A stretch of 7,060 nt of DNA from an uncultured Lachnospiraceae bacterium (GTDB taxonomy: Bacteria; Bacillota; Clostridia; Lachnospirales; Lachnospiraceae). The notes below the pieces were generated by a model. It searched no databases. It was not told the DNA's origin and saw only the letters and a list, made by a program, of their open reading frames with translations. The DNA lies in the NCBI GenBank assembly GCA_910584115.1, contig CAJTYN010000158.1, positions 1-7,060 on the forward strand. Direction: 5' to 3'. The position numbers and the translations under genes were made by a program. Positions 1 through 6,558 of this stretch are shown piece by piece (position 1 is the stretch's first letter; each line of letters opens with the position of its first letter).

Positions 1-1
1 A

Positions 2-796
2 AAAAAATGTGTCCATTGCGGGAAGATTTTTGTCGTAGAAGATGTGGCTGATATAAAGATTAAGTGTAATGAGTGCGGAGTAATCTTATCAGAAACAGAT
101 GAAGTGTGTCCGAATTGTGGCTATACAGTTGAAAATATAAAAACTAAAAATGAAACAAATAAAAGCGGAGTAAATGTGCAACAATCAAAGATATCAAACC
201 TCAAAATAAAAATGAAGACGAATAAAGCCATTTATTATGTCTCTATTGTTATATTGATTTGCGTGGTTGGCGGAATTGGATATAATTTATTTTCTGGTGG
301 TAGTGAAAAGAGCGCGTATAATAAGTATATTAAAAACTTAGAAGATGTACAAAATCTTATGTTTGACGGAGTTGTAGAAGCTGGTGCATTAAATGCTTTA
401 ACATTAAAAGTATGGGAAAATGCAATATATGAAAAAAATGATGATGAGACAGATAAATACACATGGAATACCGCAATATCGCATTGGCGTGGATGCGAGG
501 CTTCGATTAGAAAGTTATATGAAGATCCTTCTACAGTAACAACAGTATCAGATATTAAAGAAAATCAAAGCTCCGTAAAAGAATTAATCAAAGACTTAGA
601 ACCCCCCCCAGTAGGTTTGAATAAATGTTATAATACAGTGTCTATGCTATATAAATCATATGTGGAATTGACAAATTTAGCCATAGATCCACATGGTACT
701 TATAATAGTTTTGAAAGTGACGTAAACAGTGCTATATCTGATTTTTTAAATGCCTATGAAAAAATGGATGGTCAAATACCAGAAAAAAAGATGTAA
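2..796 (+). CDS. Zinc-ribbon, single-pass membrane protein (5' end cut by window edge)
   Basis: The frame is open to the left edge, and the codons before the internal GTG at 44 already encode a CVHC knuckle. The real start is therefore probably upstream of the window and the GTG at 44 is only a fallback. Numbered from that GTG, a zinc ribbon follows (C8-x2-C11 and C22-x2-C25), then a Lys/Asn-rich linker (about 30-61). One hydrophobic helix follows at about 62-83, rich in Ile and Val. The remaining 165 or so residues are soluble and probably outside the membrane. This zinc-ribbon plus transmembrane layout is common in uncharacterised Firmicute proteins, and no enzymatic motif is visible. The gene is clearly A+T-richer than the packaging genes downstream, which suggests an accessory (moron-like) gene or host DNA. 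Function unknown; confident that it is coding. Confidence 0.8.
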   Translation, partial: KKCVHCGKIFVVEDVADIKIKCNECGVILSETDEVCPNCGYTVENIKTKNETNKSGVNVQQSKISNLKIKMKTNKAIYYVSIVILICVVGGIGYNLFSGGSEKSAYNKYIKNLEDVQNLMFDGVVEAGALNALTLKVWENAIYEKNDDETDKYTWNTAISHWRGCEASIRKLYEDPSTVTTVSDIKENQSSVKELIKDLEPPPVGLNKCYNTVSMLYKSYVELTNLAIDPHGTYNSFESDVNSAISDFLNAYEKMDGQIPEKKM

Positions 797-812
797 GATA
801 ATACATTTTTTT
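785..812 (+). terminator. Weak A/T hairpin terminator after the zinc-ribbon gene
   Basis: The arm at 785-795 pairs with 802-812 across the loop AGATAA, giving 11 bp with one G-T wobble. The core is ATGTA/TACAT, flanked by an A-run and a T-run. It overlaps the stop codon of the upstream gene. The stem is almost all A-T, so it may be only a weak terminator. Confidence 0.4.
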
Positions 813-857
813 ATGAATTTTGAAAAACTTTTTAAGTGGTAAGGAGGACACGGGAAA

Positions 858-1157
858 ATGAAAGAGATCACGATCAAAGAACTCGTAAATATTTTAGAAG
901 ATAAGATTATAAGCGCAGAGAGTACCGATACAAACGGTATCGATCTCAGCTTTTCAAAAGCGCATATTGAATATCATGAAAGTGAAAATACACTCTCGTT
1001 CGTAGCGGGTAATTATAACACGTCAAATGGTATCGGGAGTGTTAGTATCCATGTTGATGATATCGTGCAAGATATCATATCTGAGGATGATGGCAGCTAC
1101 ACGATACGGTTTAGACCGGATATCGCAGATATCAATATAATTGAAAAAGATTGGTGA
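858..1157 (+). CDS. Hypothetical phage protein, 99 aa
   Basis: The start is well supported: AAGGAGG at 841-847 lies 10 nt before the ATG. The protein is acidic, has no signal peptide or membrane segment, and alternates polar and hydrophobic residues in a way that suggests mostly beta-strand after a short N-terminal helix (KELVNILEDKI). I do not recognise the family. It ends in EKDW followed by TGA, and a degenerate second copy of its 3' end is found about 230-250 bp downstream, so this locus has been duplicated or rearranged. It precedes the methyltransferase locus on the same strand but is separated from it by an intrinsic terminator. Function unknown. Confidence 0.75.
   Translation: MKEITIKELVNILEDKIISAESTDTNGIDLSFSKAHIEYHESENTLSFVAGNYNTSNGIGSVSIHVDDIVQDIISEDDGSYTIRFRPDIADINIIEKDW
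1086..1106 (+). repeat. Direct repeat copy A (inside the 99-aa gene)
   Basis: The 21-nt block GATGATGGCAGCTACACGAT plus A recurs at 1335-1355 with a single G/A difference. A second shared block, GATTGGTGAGAT, occurs at 1149-1160 and again at 1377-1388. Both blocks keep the same order and frame, so this is a duplication and not chance similarity. Confidence 0.7.
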
Positions 1158-1234
1158 GATGGATCACTCAGAGCAGAGAGGATCTTTCTTATAAGCACAG
1201 CGAAAAACAGTACAATAAAATCTTAGATCTTAAG

Positions 1235-1272
1235 ATAAGACTATCACTTTTTGAAGTGGTGGTCTTATTTTT
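1235..1272 (+). terminator. Intrinsic terminator downstream of the 99-aa gene
   Basis: ATAAGACTATCACT (1235-1248) pairs over 14 bp, with two G-T wobbles, with AGTGGTGGTCTTAT (1255-1268) across the loop TTTTGA, and runs into TTTTT. This is a classical rho-independent terminator that closes the transcript of the 858-1157 gene. The methyltransferase locus therefore needs read-through or its own promoter. It also argues against reading the overlapping frame at 1151-1339 as a gene. Confidence 0.8.
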
Positions 1273-1319
1273 GTGTCTAAAAAACAAAAGAGATCTATCC
1301 CTCAAGGATGCGCAGATGA

Positions 1320-1388
1320 TTGGCACAGACCGGGGATGATAGCAGCTACACGATAAATTTTACAAGTGATAAAAAGGATTGGTGAGAT
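1320..1388 (+). pseudogene. Remnant duplicate of the 3' end of the 99-aa gene
   Basis: Translated from 1320, the stretch reads DDSSYTINFTSDKKDW and then a stop at 1383-1385. The intact gene ends with DDGSYTIRF, a few more residues, then EKDW and a stop. A stop at 1317-1319 in this frame and the lack of a start show that only the tail survives. The copied DNA includes GATTGGTGAGAT, whose GGTGAG now serves as the likely ribosome binding site of the next ORF (ATG at 1394). The copy looks like a scar of unequal recombination at a module boundary. Confidence 0.6.
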
Positions 1389-1393
1389 AGACA

Positions 1394-1618
1394 ATGGTAA
1401 ACGACATGAAAAGATCAGGATCCGCGAGGGCATTGAGATACCAGCGGACAGAATACGGAAAGAAGATCCGTAAAGGCTATGAAGCCGGAGAAATCAAAGA
1501 ACGCATGTGTAATATGCGGGAACTGACGCTACGTGATGATGAGATATGCAACACTCTGACAACGGTCCCTAAGGACAATTATATCCTGGTGACCATGGGG
1601 AGTGTTGGAGATAGATAA
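1394..1618 (+). CDS. Small ORF resembling a C5-methyltransferase target-recognition segment
   Basis: This 74-residue ORF starts at an ATG 7 nt after GGTGAG (1381-1386). Its core, RTEYGKKIRKGYEAGEIKE followed by TLTTVPKDNYILV, resembles the target-recognition region that normally lies between motifs VIII and IX in phage-encoded Firmicute C5-cytosine methyltransferases. I recognise this by recall of the family (TLTTVxKDN is typical), not by alignment. It has no catalytic motifs. It overlaps the methyltransferase ORF by 17 nt in another frame (the downstream frame is +1 relative), which fits translational coupling or a frameshift fusion. The main ORF has an unusually short stretch where this segment is expected, so this peptide may be its displaced recognition domain acting in trans, as split enzymes such as M.AquI and M.EcoHK31I do. 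It could equally be a decayed leftover. Confidence 0.6.
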   Translation: MVNDMKRSGSARALRYQRTEYGKKIRKGYEAGEIKERMCNMRELTLRDDEICNTLTTVPKDNYILVTMGSVGDR

Positions 1619-3038
1619 AAAGAGCATAGACAGAGCAAGAGGGTATGAACTCGTGAACTTTTGTGAATCAGACAGATTCGCTATCAAGAGTTATTGCGCC
1701 ATCCACGGCGTTGACGAGTCATTAAACCTGGGAGACATAACTAAGGTTGACGAGAACAATTTAAAGCCATTCAATATGATATGCGGAGGCAGCCCTTGTT
1801 TCCCAGCTGGAACATATATAACAACAGATAAAGGCGACATACCCATTGAAGACATAAAAGAGGGGGATACTGTACTTACACACAGGGGAGATTATAAAAA
1901 AGTAATATCATCAAAAATGACGGGATACAAACCTATATTCAGATTAACCACAATGCATTCCCAAGTTATGTGTACATATGACCATCGGTTTTTAACTGTT
2001 AGCAGATATGATGATGAAAAGTATGGTTGGACAGAATTTCGTGAATTGAGGCTTGGAGATTTCGTGCGTTGTTTTACAGGAAGTAAATTTGAACATTGTG
2101 CAGTTATAGGTTTAAATTTGGAATCATCCAATCCTGTTCCAGTGTATGATCTTGAGGTTGCGGATGACCATAGCTTTATTGCCAATGGTTTTGTGGTCCA
2201 TAATTGCCAGGATTTTTCAGTCGCCGGAAAGCAAGCCGGGAGCAGATGGAAATGTAAAAAATGCGGACATGAATACAACCCATTAACAGTACATTACGCT
2301 GAAAGGGATATGTGTCCGGAATGTAAGAGCAAAGACCTCGATAAAACGCGGTCATCCCTGCTCGTGGAATGGTTGAGGATCATCAGGGCAAATAAACCGG
2401 ATTGGGGAATATACGAGAATGTTAAGAACATCGTCGGAAAGAAGTTCAAAGATACATTCGAGATGTTCATAAAAGAACTTAATGAGTATGGATACAATAC
2501 ATATTATAAAGTCCTGAACGCGAAAGATTTTGGCGTGCCTCAGAATAGGGAGCGAGTATATCTCTTGATCATCAGAAAAGAAATCGATAATGGGTTTTTT
2601 GAGTTCCCGGAAGGATTTGAACTCAATAAAAGGCTGGAAGATGTATTGGAAGATGAAGTCGATGAAAAGTATTATGTGGATACGCCAGAGACGCGGGCAT
2701 TCATCAAGGATCATGGTTCTGGCTATAGGATACGCAGGCTGACGCCAAGGGAATATTTCAGATTGATGGGTTTTTCTGATGAAGCATTTGAAAGGGCAAG
2801 ATCGGCTGGTGTGAGTGACAGCCAGCTGTATAGACAGGCTGGGAACTCGATAGTAGTCGATGTCCTATATCACATATTTAGGGACTTATACAGTGTGATG
2901 CCGTATCTATTTGATGATCTGAGAGTGAGCAGTTTCTTTTCTGGGATAGGCGCGTTCGAGGCTGCACTCGATAGGGTGTACGCAGATATCTATGAAGGGG
3001 AAGATGGCATGATGGAAGGATCTGTGGATCCAATATGA
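1602..3038 (+). CDS. Intein-containing, apparently circularly permuted C5-cytosine DNA methyltransferase
   Basis: Transfers a methyl group from S-adenosylmethionine to C5 of cytosine in DNA. The start is GTG, 9 nt after GGTGA (1588-1592); there is no in-frame ATG before residue 59. Residues 15-65 match the part of the family that follows motif I, ending in the GGSP of motif IV. A mini-intein fills 66-201, and C202-Q203 then completes the catalytic PCQ. A zinc ribbon follows (C218/C221, C238/C241). Then come motif VI (E272-N273-V274), motif VIII (Q314-N-R-E-R), motif IX (R379-L-T-P...R-L-M-G-F), motif X (G414-N-S) and finally motif I (FFSGIGAFE, 445-453) at the C terminus, where the normal order begins with it. 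Without the intein the enzyme has 342 residues, close to the usual size. The VIII-IX interval is short, so target recognition may need the upstream ORF. Whether the permuted protein is active is unknown. Confidence 0.85.
   Translation: MLEIDKKSIDRARGYELVNFCESDRFAIKSYCAIHGVDESLNLGDITKVDENNLKPFNMICGGSPCFPAGTYITTDKGDIPIEDIKEGDTVLTHRGDYKKVISSKMTGYKPIFRLTTMHSQVMCTYDHRFLTVSRYDDEKYGWTEFRELRLGDFVRCFTGSKFEHCAVIGLNLESSNPVPVYDLEVADDHSFIANGFVVHNCQDFSVAGKQAGSRWKCKKCGHEYNPLTVHYAERDMCPECKSKDLDKTRSSLLVEWLRIIRANKPDWGIYENVKNIVGKKFKDTFEMFIKELNEYGYNTYYKVLNAKDFGVPQNRERVYLLIIRKEIDNGFFEFPEGFELNKRLEDVLEDEVDEKYYVDTPETRAFIKDHGSGYRIRRLTPREYFRLMGFSDEAFERARSAGVSDSQLYRQAGNSIVVDVLYHIFRDLYSVMPYLFDDLRVSSFFSGIGAFEAALDRVYADIYEGEDGMMEGSVDPI
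1797..2204 (+). other. Mini-intein (HINT splicing domain, no homing endonuclease) at the methyltransferase catalytic Cys
   Basis: In frame inside the methyltransferase ORF, residues 66-201 (136 aa). It begins with C66 in CFPAGTYITTDKG (splicing block A), has T125-x-x-H128 (block B, TYDH), VYDLEV (block F) and ends in NGFVVH200-N201 followed by C202 (block G). All residues needed for class 1 cis-splicing are present: Cys1, the block B Thr and His, the penultimate His, the terminal Asn and the +1 Cys. The length leaves no room for a LAGLIDADG or HNH endonuclease, so it is not self-mobile now. Excision joins GGSP to CQDFSVAG, and the +1 Cys is the methyltransferase's catalytic nucleophile. The segment looks A+T-richer than the flanking exteins, which would fit horizontal arrival. 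Confidence 0.92.
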
Positions 3039-3060
3039 CAATGACAGAGAGGTGTAATAT

Positions 3061-3510
3061 ATGAAGATAAATGATGCAAATTCACGCGAGAAGAGCATAA
3101 TGGCGCAACTGAAGGATATGGTCAGGACTGATACGAAGGTATATTGGATACTATGGAAGTTCGCGCCGGACCTACTGCCGACCGCATCCGAGACATTCGA
3201 GGATCTACAGCGGACCTATGCGGCGTTCAGGAACCTGTCAGAAGACCTGTGCAACAGGTATATCTACCTTGAGAGCGTACAGACAGCGGTCAGATGGCTC
3301 CTGAGGCGCATGGACGGAGCGCGGATGATCGAACTCTATAATATCTATTTTGATCGTGCGAAGAGTGATGTGCAGGCGTTCAGGGCACTCATCGACTTCA
3401 AGAAGGAGTTCTTCAGGGATGAGGAAGACAGTGAGCTGTTGCAGATCCTCAGCGGCGTGGATCTCGATGGGGACACGGGCGGCGACGATGACTTTGAGAT
3501 GGATCTTTAG
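3061..3510 (+). CDS. Probable terminase small subunit
   Basis: 149 residues. The ATG is preceded by AGAGGTG (3048-3054), and the stop lies 11 nt before the large terminase start, as usual for a terS-terL pair. The protein is predicted to be mainly helical, with charged amphipathic stretches (about residues 35-120) and a very acidic tail rich in Asp and Gly (about 130-149). A small terminase would bind the phage packaging site and load the large subunit. The call rests on position, size and the helical, acidic-tailed character; I cannot point to a clear N-terminal helix-turn-helix. It could instead be an unrelated small packaging or head-associated protein. Confidence 0.5.
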   Translation: MKINDANSREKSIMAQLKDMVRTDTKVYWILWKFAPDLLPTASETFEDLQRTYAAFRNLSEDLCNRYIYLESVQTAVRWLLRRMDGARMIELYNIYFDRAKSDVQAFRALIDFKKEFFRDEEDSELLQILSGVDLDGDTGGDDDFEMDL

Positions 3511-3521
3511 GCGGTGATGGT

Positions 3522-5075
3522 ATGGACAATGCGACAAGATTGAGGAAGATCATGTCCGACCCGCTCCTGTGGATCGAGACATTCGTCAACATCGTCAACA
3601 AGAGGGGAGTCCTGATCCCGTTCAGGTTCAACCCGCAACAGAGGTATATCATGAGGCACAAGGGCAAGTTCAATATCTGCCTAAAATCGCGCCAGCTGGG
3701 GATCACATCCGTGGCCCTTGCGTACTCCATCTACATAGCGGTCACGAAGCCGAACAGTACATGTATGATCATGAGCTATTCCCTCGACTCTGCCAATAAC
3801 ATATTTGAAAAATTAAAACAGATGTATAACGACCTGCCGGACTGTGTGCGCATCAGGACGATCGCGAACAACCGTAAGGAACTGAAGTTCGTGAACCATA
3901 GCCGTATCATCGTCTGTACATGCGGCTCCAAGGATAATGCCAGGGGCGCGACCCTCAATTTCGTGCATCTGTCCGAGGTTGGTTTCATGAACGAACATCT
4001 CGACAAGCAGCTGACGGCGATCGAGCAGGCCCTAGTCCCTGATGGTGTGATGATCCTGGAATCCACGGCAAACGGCCTGAACCGTTTTTCAGAGTTATGG
4101 AATAAGGCGGTATCTGGCGACGCGCCCTTATGGGAACCGTTCTTCTTCTCCTGGGTGCAGGACAGACGTATGTTCGCGGATGAATATAGGGAGTACGCGC
4201 AGAGATATATCAACATCTATGGCGCGCCCTTGCAGGATGAAGGATTGGATGACGATGAGATCATCTTAAAGGATAAGGGCGCGACGATGGAGCAGCTGAT
4301 GTGGCGGAGGCTCAAGATCTCAAATAGCAGCGCGGAGAAGTTCGCCCAGGAGTTCCCATCCACGCCTATGGAGGCGTTCGTCTCCACCGGCTCCAATGTC
4401 TTTTCGGCCAAGCTCATCCATGAGCGGCTGTCCGGCCTGTCATCCATGGAGCAGAAGGAACTGCCAAGGACGGCTGATCCCATCCTGAAGGGCTATAGCC
4501 GATACCTGACCATATGGAAGTTGCCAGTGAAGGGCAAACGGTACTATATCGGCGTCGATACCGGGGAAGGCCTGGGCGGCGATAATGACTATTCGGTCAT
4601 AGAAGTCCTGGACGGGGAAGGCTTCCATTGCGCGGAATGGCGGAGCAATAAGGTGAAGCCGTATACGTTCACGGAGATCGTGCACCGCATGGGGCTTTTT
4701 TATAACGGCGGGCTGCTCGTCGTCGAAAAAGCGAGCGCGGGGCATACGGTGGTAGATAAGATACGCCATGACGCCCACTATATGAACATGTACAAATACA
4801 AGTCATATGACCAGCGGACGGGCAGGGGCAAACGGAAGGTCGGCTGGGAGACTACGGCGAAGAGCAAGCCGATGATGATCAACGACATGCAGGAGATGTT
4901 CGAGACGGGGCAGTGCCTCGTGAACTCCAAGCCGCTGCTCGAAGAGATGAAGCTATTTGAACTCGTGGACGGGAGCTTTAAGGCCGTATCCGGGCATGAC
5001 GATACGGTCATGGCGTATGCCATGGCATTACAAGGACTAAAGTCGGGGCAATATTATTTCCAGGTCGGGAGATAG
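3522..5075 (+). CDS. terL: Phage terminase large subunit (ATPase-nuclease)
   Basis: Motor of DNA packaging: it pumps phage DNA into the prohead through the portal and cuts the concatemer. 517 residues, normal for the family. The N-terminal ATPase shows an adenine-binding FNPQQ (36-40) and a deviant Walker A, KSRQLGITS (55-63), with the usual Lys of GK[ST] replaced and an upstream Lys/Arg available. It also has a Walker B-like FVHLSE with E152 as the likely catalytic Glu, and a coupling motif ESTANG (180-185). The C-terminal RuvC/RNase H-like nuclease has GVDTGEG (D346), VVEK (E402) and GHDD (D493/D494) as the metal-binding acidic residues. ATG at 3522 with GGTGATGG just upstream. It lies between the probable small subunit and the portal gene, a standard packaging module. 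Confidence 0.95.
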   Translation: MDNATRLRKIMSDPLLWIETFVNIVNKRGVLIPFRFNPQQRYIMRHKGKFNICLKSRQLGITSVALAYSIYIAVTKPNSTCMIMSYSLDSANNIFEKLKQMYNDLPDCVRIRTIANNRKELKFVNHSRIIVCTCGSKDNARGATLNFVHLSEVGFMNEHLDKQLTAIEQALVPDGVMILESTANGLNRFSELWNKAVSGDAPLWEPFFFSWVQDRRMFADEYREYAQRYINIYGAPLQDEGLDDDEIILKDKGATMEQLMWRRLKISNSSAEKFAQEFPSTPMEAFVSTGSNVFSAKLIHERLSGLSSMEQKELPRTADPILKGYSRYLTIWKLPVKGKRYYIGVDTGEGLGGDNDYSVIEVLDGEGFHCAEWRSNKVKPYTFTEIVHRMGLFYNGGLLVVEKASAGHTVVDKIRHDAHYMNMYKYKSYDQRTGRGKRKVGWETTAKSKPMMINDMQEMFETGQCLVNSKPLLEEMKLFELVDGSFKAVSGHDDTVMAYAMALQGLKSGQYYFQVGR

Positions 5076-5126
5076 TACCGCCCTTTATCATCCCCCACAT
5101 CGGGGCGACAAAGGAGATAGATAACG

Positions 5127-6485
5127 ATGAACATTTTCAGACAGAAAGAAAGGGCAGGGGCGGGAGAGCCGGGGCTGTCCTATTTCAAGAAAGAGATCGC
5201 ATCCTGTGAGCATACTTACAGGCAGGGCAGGGTAGATACGATACGGAGGCACCTGCTACGGCAACATAGTGTATCCGCCAGGGCGGCACAGGGCTATAAT
5301 TTCAAAGGGCGTGTGTTCACCCCGGCGGCGATCATCCTGCAAGGGATGAAGACCGTCGTCAACTTCCATACGGCTTACTTAGTGGGAAATCCGGTCACGA
5401 TCACAGGGACTCCGGAGGCCGTCGGGATCATGAACAGGTATTACCGCAGCGGGGTATATGCAAAGACGGACTGGCAGGTCCTCAAGGAACTCATCACATA
5501 TGGGAACGCATTTGAATATGTGTATATGGACGCAGACGGGAAGGTCAGGTCAAAGGTGTTCCGGAATAAAGATGCATACCCCATCTATGATGATGGACTC
5601 GTATACCGATATTTTGTAGAATATTGGAAGGATAAACGGGACGGCGGTGAGCACCATACCATCTACTATCCCACACATGTGGATACATATGTAGACGGGA
5701 GGCTGGCCGACAGTAAGAAGAACTTGACCGGACTCCCGATCCATTATTCGGTGATGGACAAGTCGGAGTATGACCAGTTCGGTGATCCATGTCTCTTAGA
5801 CCTGATCCCGATCATGGATAAGATAGAATCACTCCTGAGCAAGCTGGATGATGCGGTCACAACGCTGTCATTGAATCCCATCGGCGTCGTCAATGGCGCG
5901 CGGATGACAGAGGATGACATGATCGATTCGAACATAGCCGGGGCAGTCCTGAACCTGGAAGAGGGCGGCTCTTTTGATTACGCCAATGCTACGATGGACT
6001 ATAACTGTATCAAATATGAGTTAGACCAGCTCTACCAACAGTTCAATATGATCGCGGGTGTGCCGTCTTCCATAACCGGACAGGGCAATATCGCGAATGT
6101 GTCAGAGAACACGACGTCTATCATCTATCAATTGACGGAGAACCGGGGGAAGGAGAACATCAATTCCCTTCTGGATGGTTTTTACCAGAGATGGGAGGCC
6201 ATGCGGTATCTGATGGCGATCAATGGCGATGTCCTGTCCGATGAGGATTTCGACAGCCTGAACGTCTCGTTCAATATCAACAAACCTGTCGATGTAAAGA
6301 GCAATATAGAAAATATGAAGCTACAATATGATATGGGCGCGATATCCAGGCGGACGATCATGGAACAGAGTCCATATACGACGGACAGCGCGCAGGAATT
6401 GCAGCGGCTGGCAGAAGAGGGGACGGATATCACGGGGGAGATGATGGATGCGGGACAGGGAGAAATGGATGCTCAAAAAAGATGA
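5127..6485 (+). CDS. Phage portal protein, SPP1 gp6-like
   Basis: Forms the dodecameric ring at one vertex of the prohead through which DNA enters and leaves, and docks the terminase. 452 residues. The ATG is 10 nt after AAGGAG (5111-5116). Recognised by the SPP1-type portal pattern: N-terminal FKGRVFTPAAIILQGMKTVV, then HTAYLVGNPVTITG, ELITYGNAFEYVYMDADGKV, a conserved FGDPCLLDLIPIMDKIESL helix region, and a long C-terminal helical part that includes GVPSSITGQGN. The tail is acidic and Gln/Asp-rich. It lies 51 nt after the large terminase on the same strand; that gap holds only the ribosome binding site and a small CCCC/GGGG hairpin (5093-5105). A terminator hairpin and a toxin-antitoxin cassette follow where a head-assembly gene would be expected. 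Confidence 0.92.
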   Translation: MNIFRQKERAGAGEPGLSYFKKEIASCEHTYRQGRVDTIRRHLLRQHSVSARAAQGYNFKGRVFTPAAIILQGMKTVVNFHTAYLVGNPVTITGTPEAVGIMNRYYRSGVYAKTDWQVLKELITYGNAFEYVYMDADGKVRSKVFRNKDAYPIYDDGLVYRYFVEYWKDKRDGGEHHTIYYPTHVDTYVDGRLADSKKNLTGLPIHYSVMDKSEYDQFGDPCLLDLIPIMDKIESLLSKLDDAVTTLSLNPIGVVNGARMTEDDMIDSNIAGAVLNLEEGGSFDYANATMDYNCIKYELDQLYQQFNMIAGVPSSITGQGNIANVSENTTSIIYQLTENRGKENINSLLDGFYQRWEAMRYLMAINGDVLSDEDFDSLNVSFNINKPVDVKSNIENMKLQYDMGAISRRTIMEQSPYTTDSAQELQRLAEEGTDITGEMMDAGQGEMDAQKR

Positions 6486-6520
6486 GGGGATGCCAGAACA
6501 TCCCCCATCCCCTAAACTTT
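6475..6520. terminator. Bidirectional hairpin between the portal gene and the antisense RNA promoter
   Basis: AGGGGATG (6485-6492) can pair with CATCCCCT (6506-6513), or its GGGGATG with the nearer CATCCCC (6499-6505, loop CCAGAA). On the plus strand it directly follows the portal stop codon and is trailed by TAAACTTTT, a weak T-tract. On the minus strand it is trailed by CATC and then TTTTTT (complement of 6475-6480). That makes it a better terminator for the toxin mRNA, which would then be about 335 nt long. Confidence 0.55.
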
Positions 6521-6523
6521 TGC

Positions 6524-6552
6524 TTGAAAAAACAGAGCAGATAGTTTATAAT
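6524..6552 (+). promoter_or_regulatory. Sigma-A promoter of the antisense antitoxin RNA
   Basis: TTGAAA (6524-6529), a 17-bp spacer, then TATAAT (6547-6552, perfect consensus). Transcription should start near 6558-6560. No ORF with a ribosome binding site follows; a strong terminator comes about 110 nt later, so the product is a short RNA. Confidence 0.82.
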
Positions 6553-6558
6553 CATCAT

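Noticed and set aside
1151..1339. 62-aa frame starting at TTG after the 99-aa gene
   Set aside because: It lacks a proper ribosome binding site, runs straight through the intrinsic terminator (1235-1272), whose stem it translates as a hydrophobic run, and continues into the duplicated gene tail.
1892..2278. 128-aa minus-strand frame across the intein
   Set aside because: It is a shadow of the methyltransferase/intein reading frame, whose splicing blocks are unmistakable; no minus-strand ribosome binding site.
3776..4216. 146-aa minus-strand frame inside the large terminase gene
   Set aside because: Shadow of a gene with clear ATPase and nuclease motifs in the plus frame; Ser/Arg/Leu-rich composition typical of antisense frames.
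5093..5105. CCCC-ACATC-GGGG hairpin between large terminase and portal
   Set aside because: Only 4 bp and no T-tract, so not a terminator; it leads directly into the portal ribosome binding site and is probably incidental.
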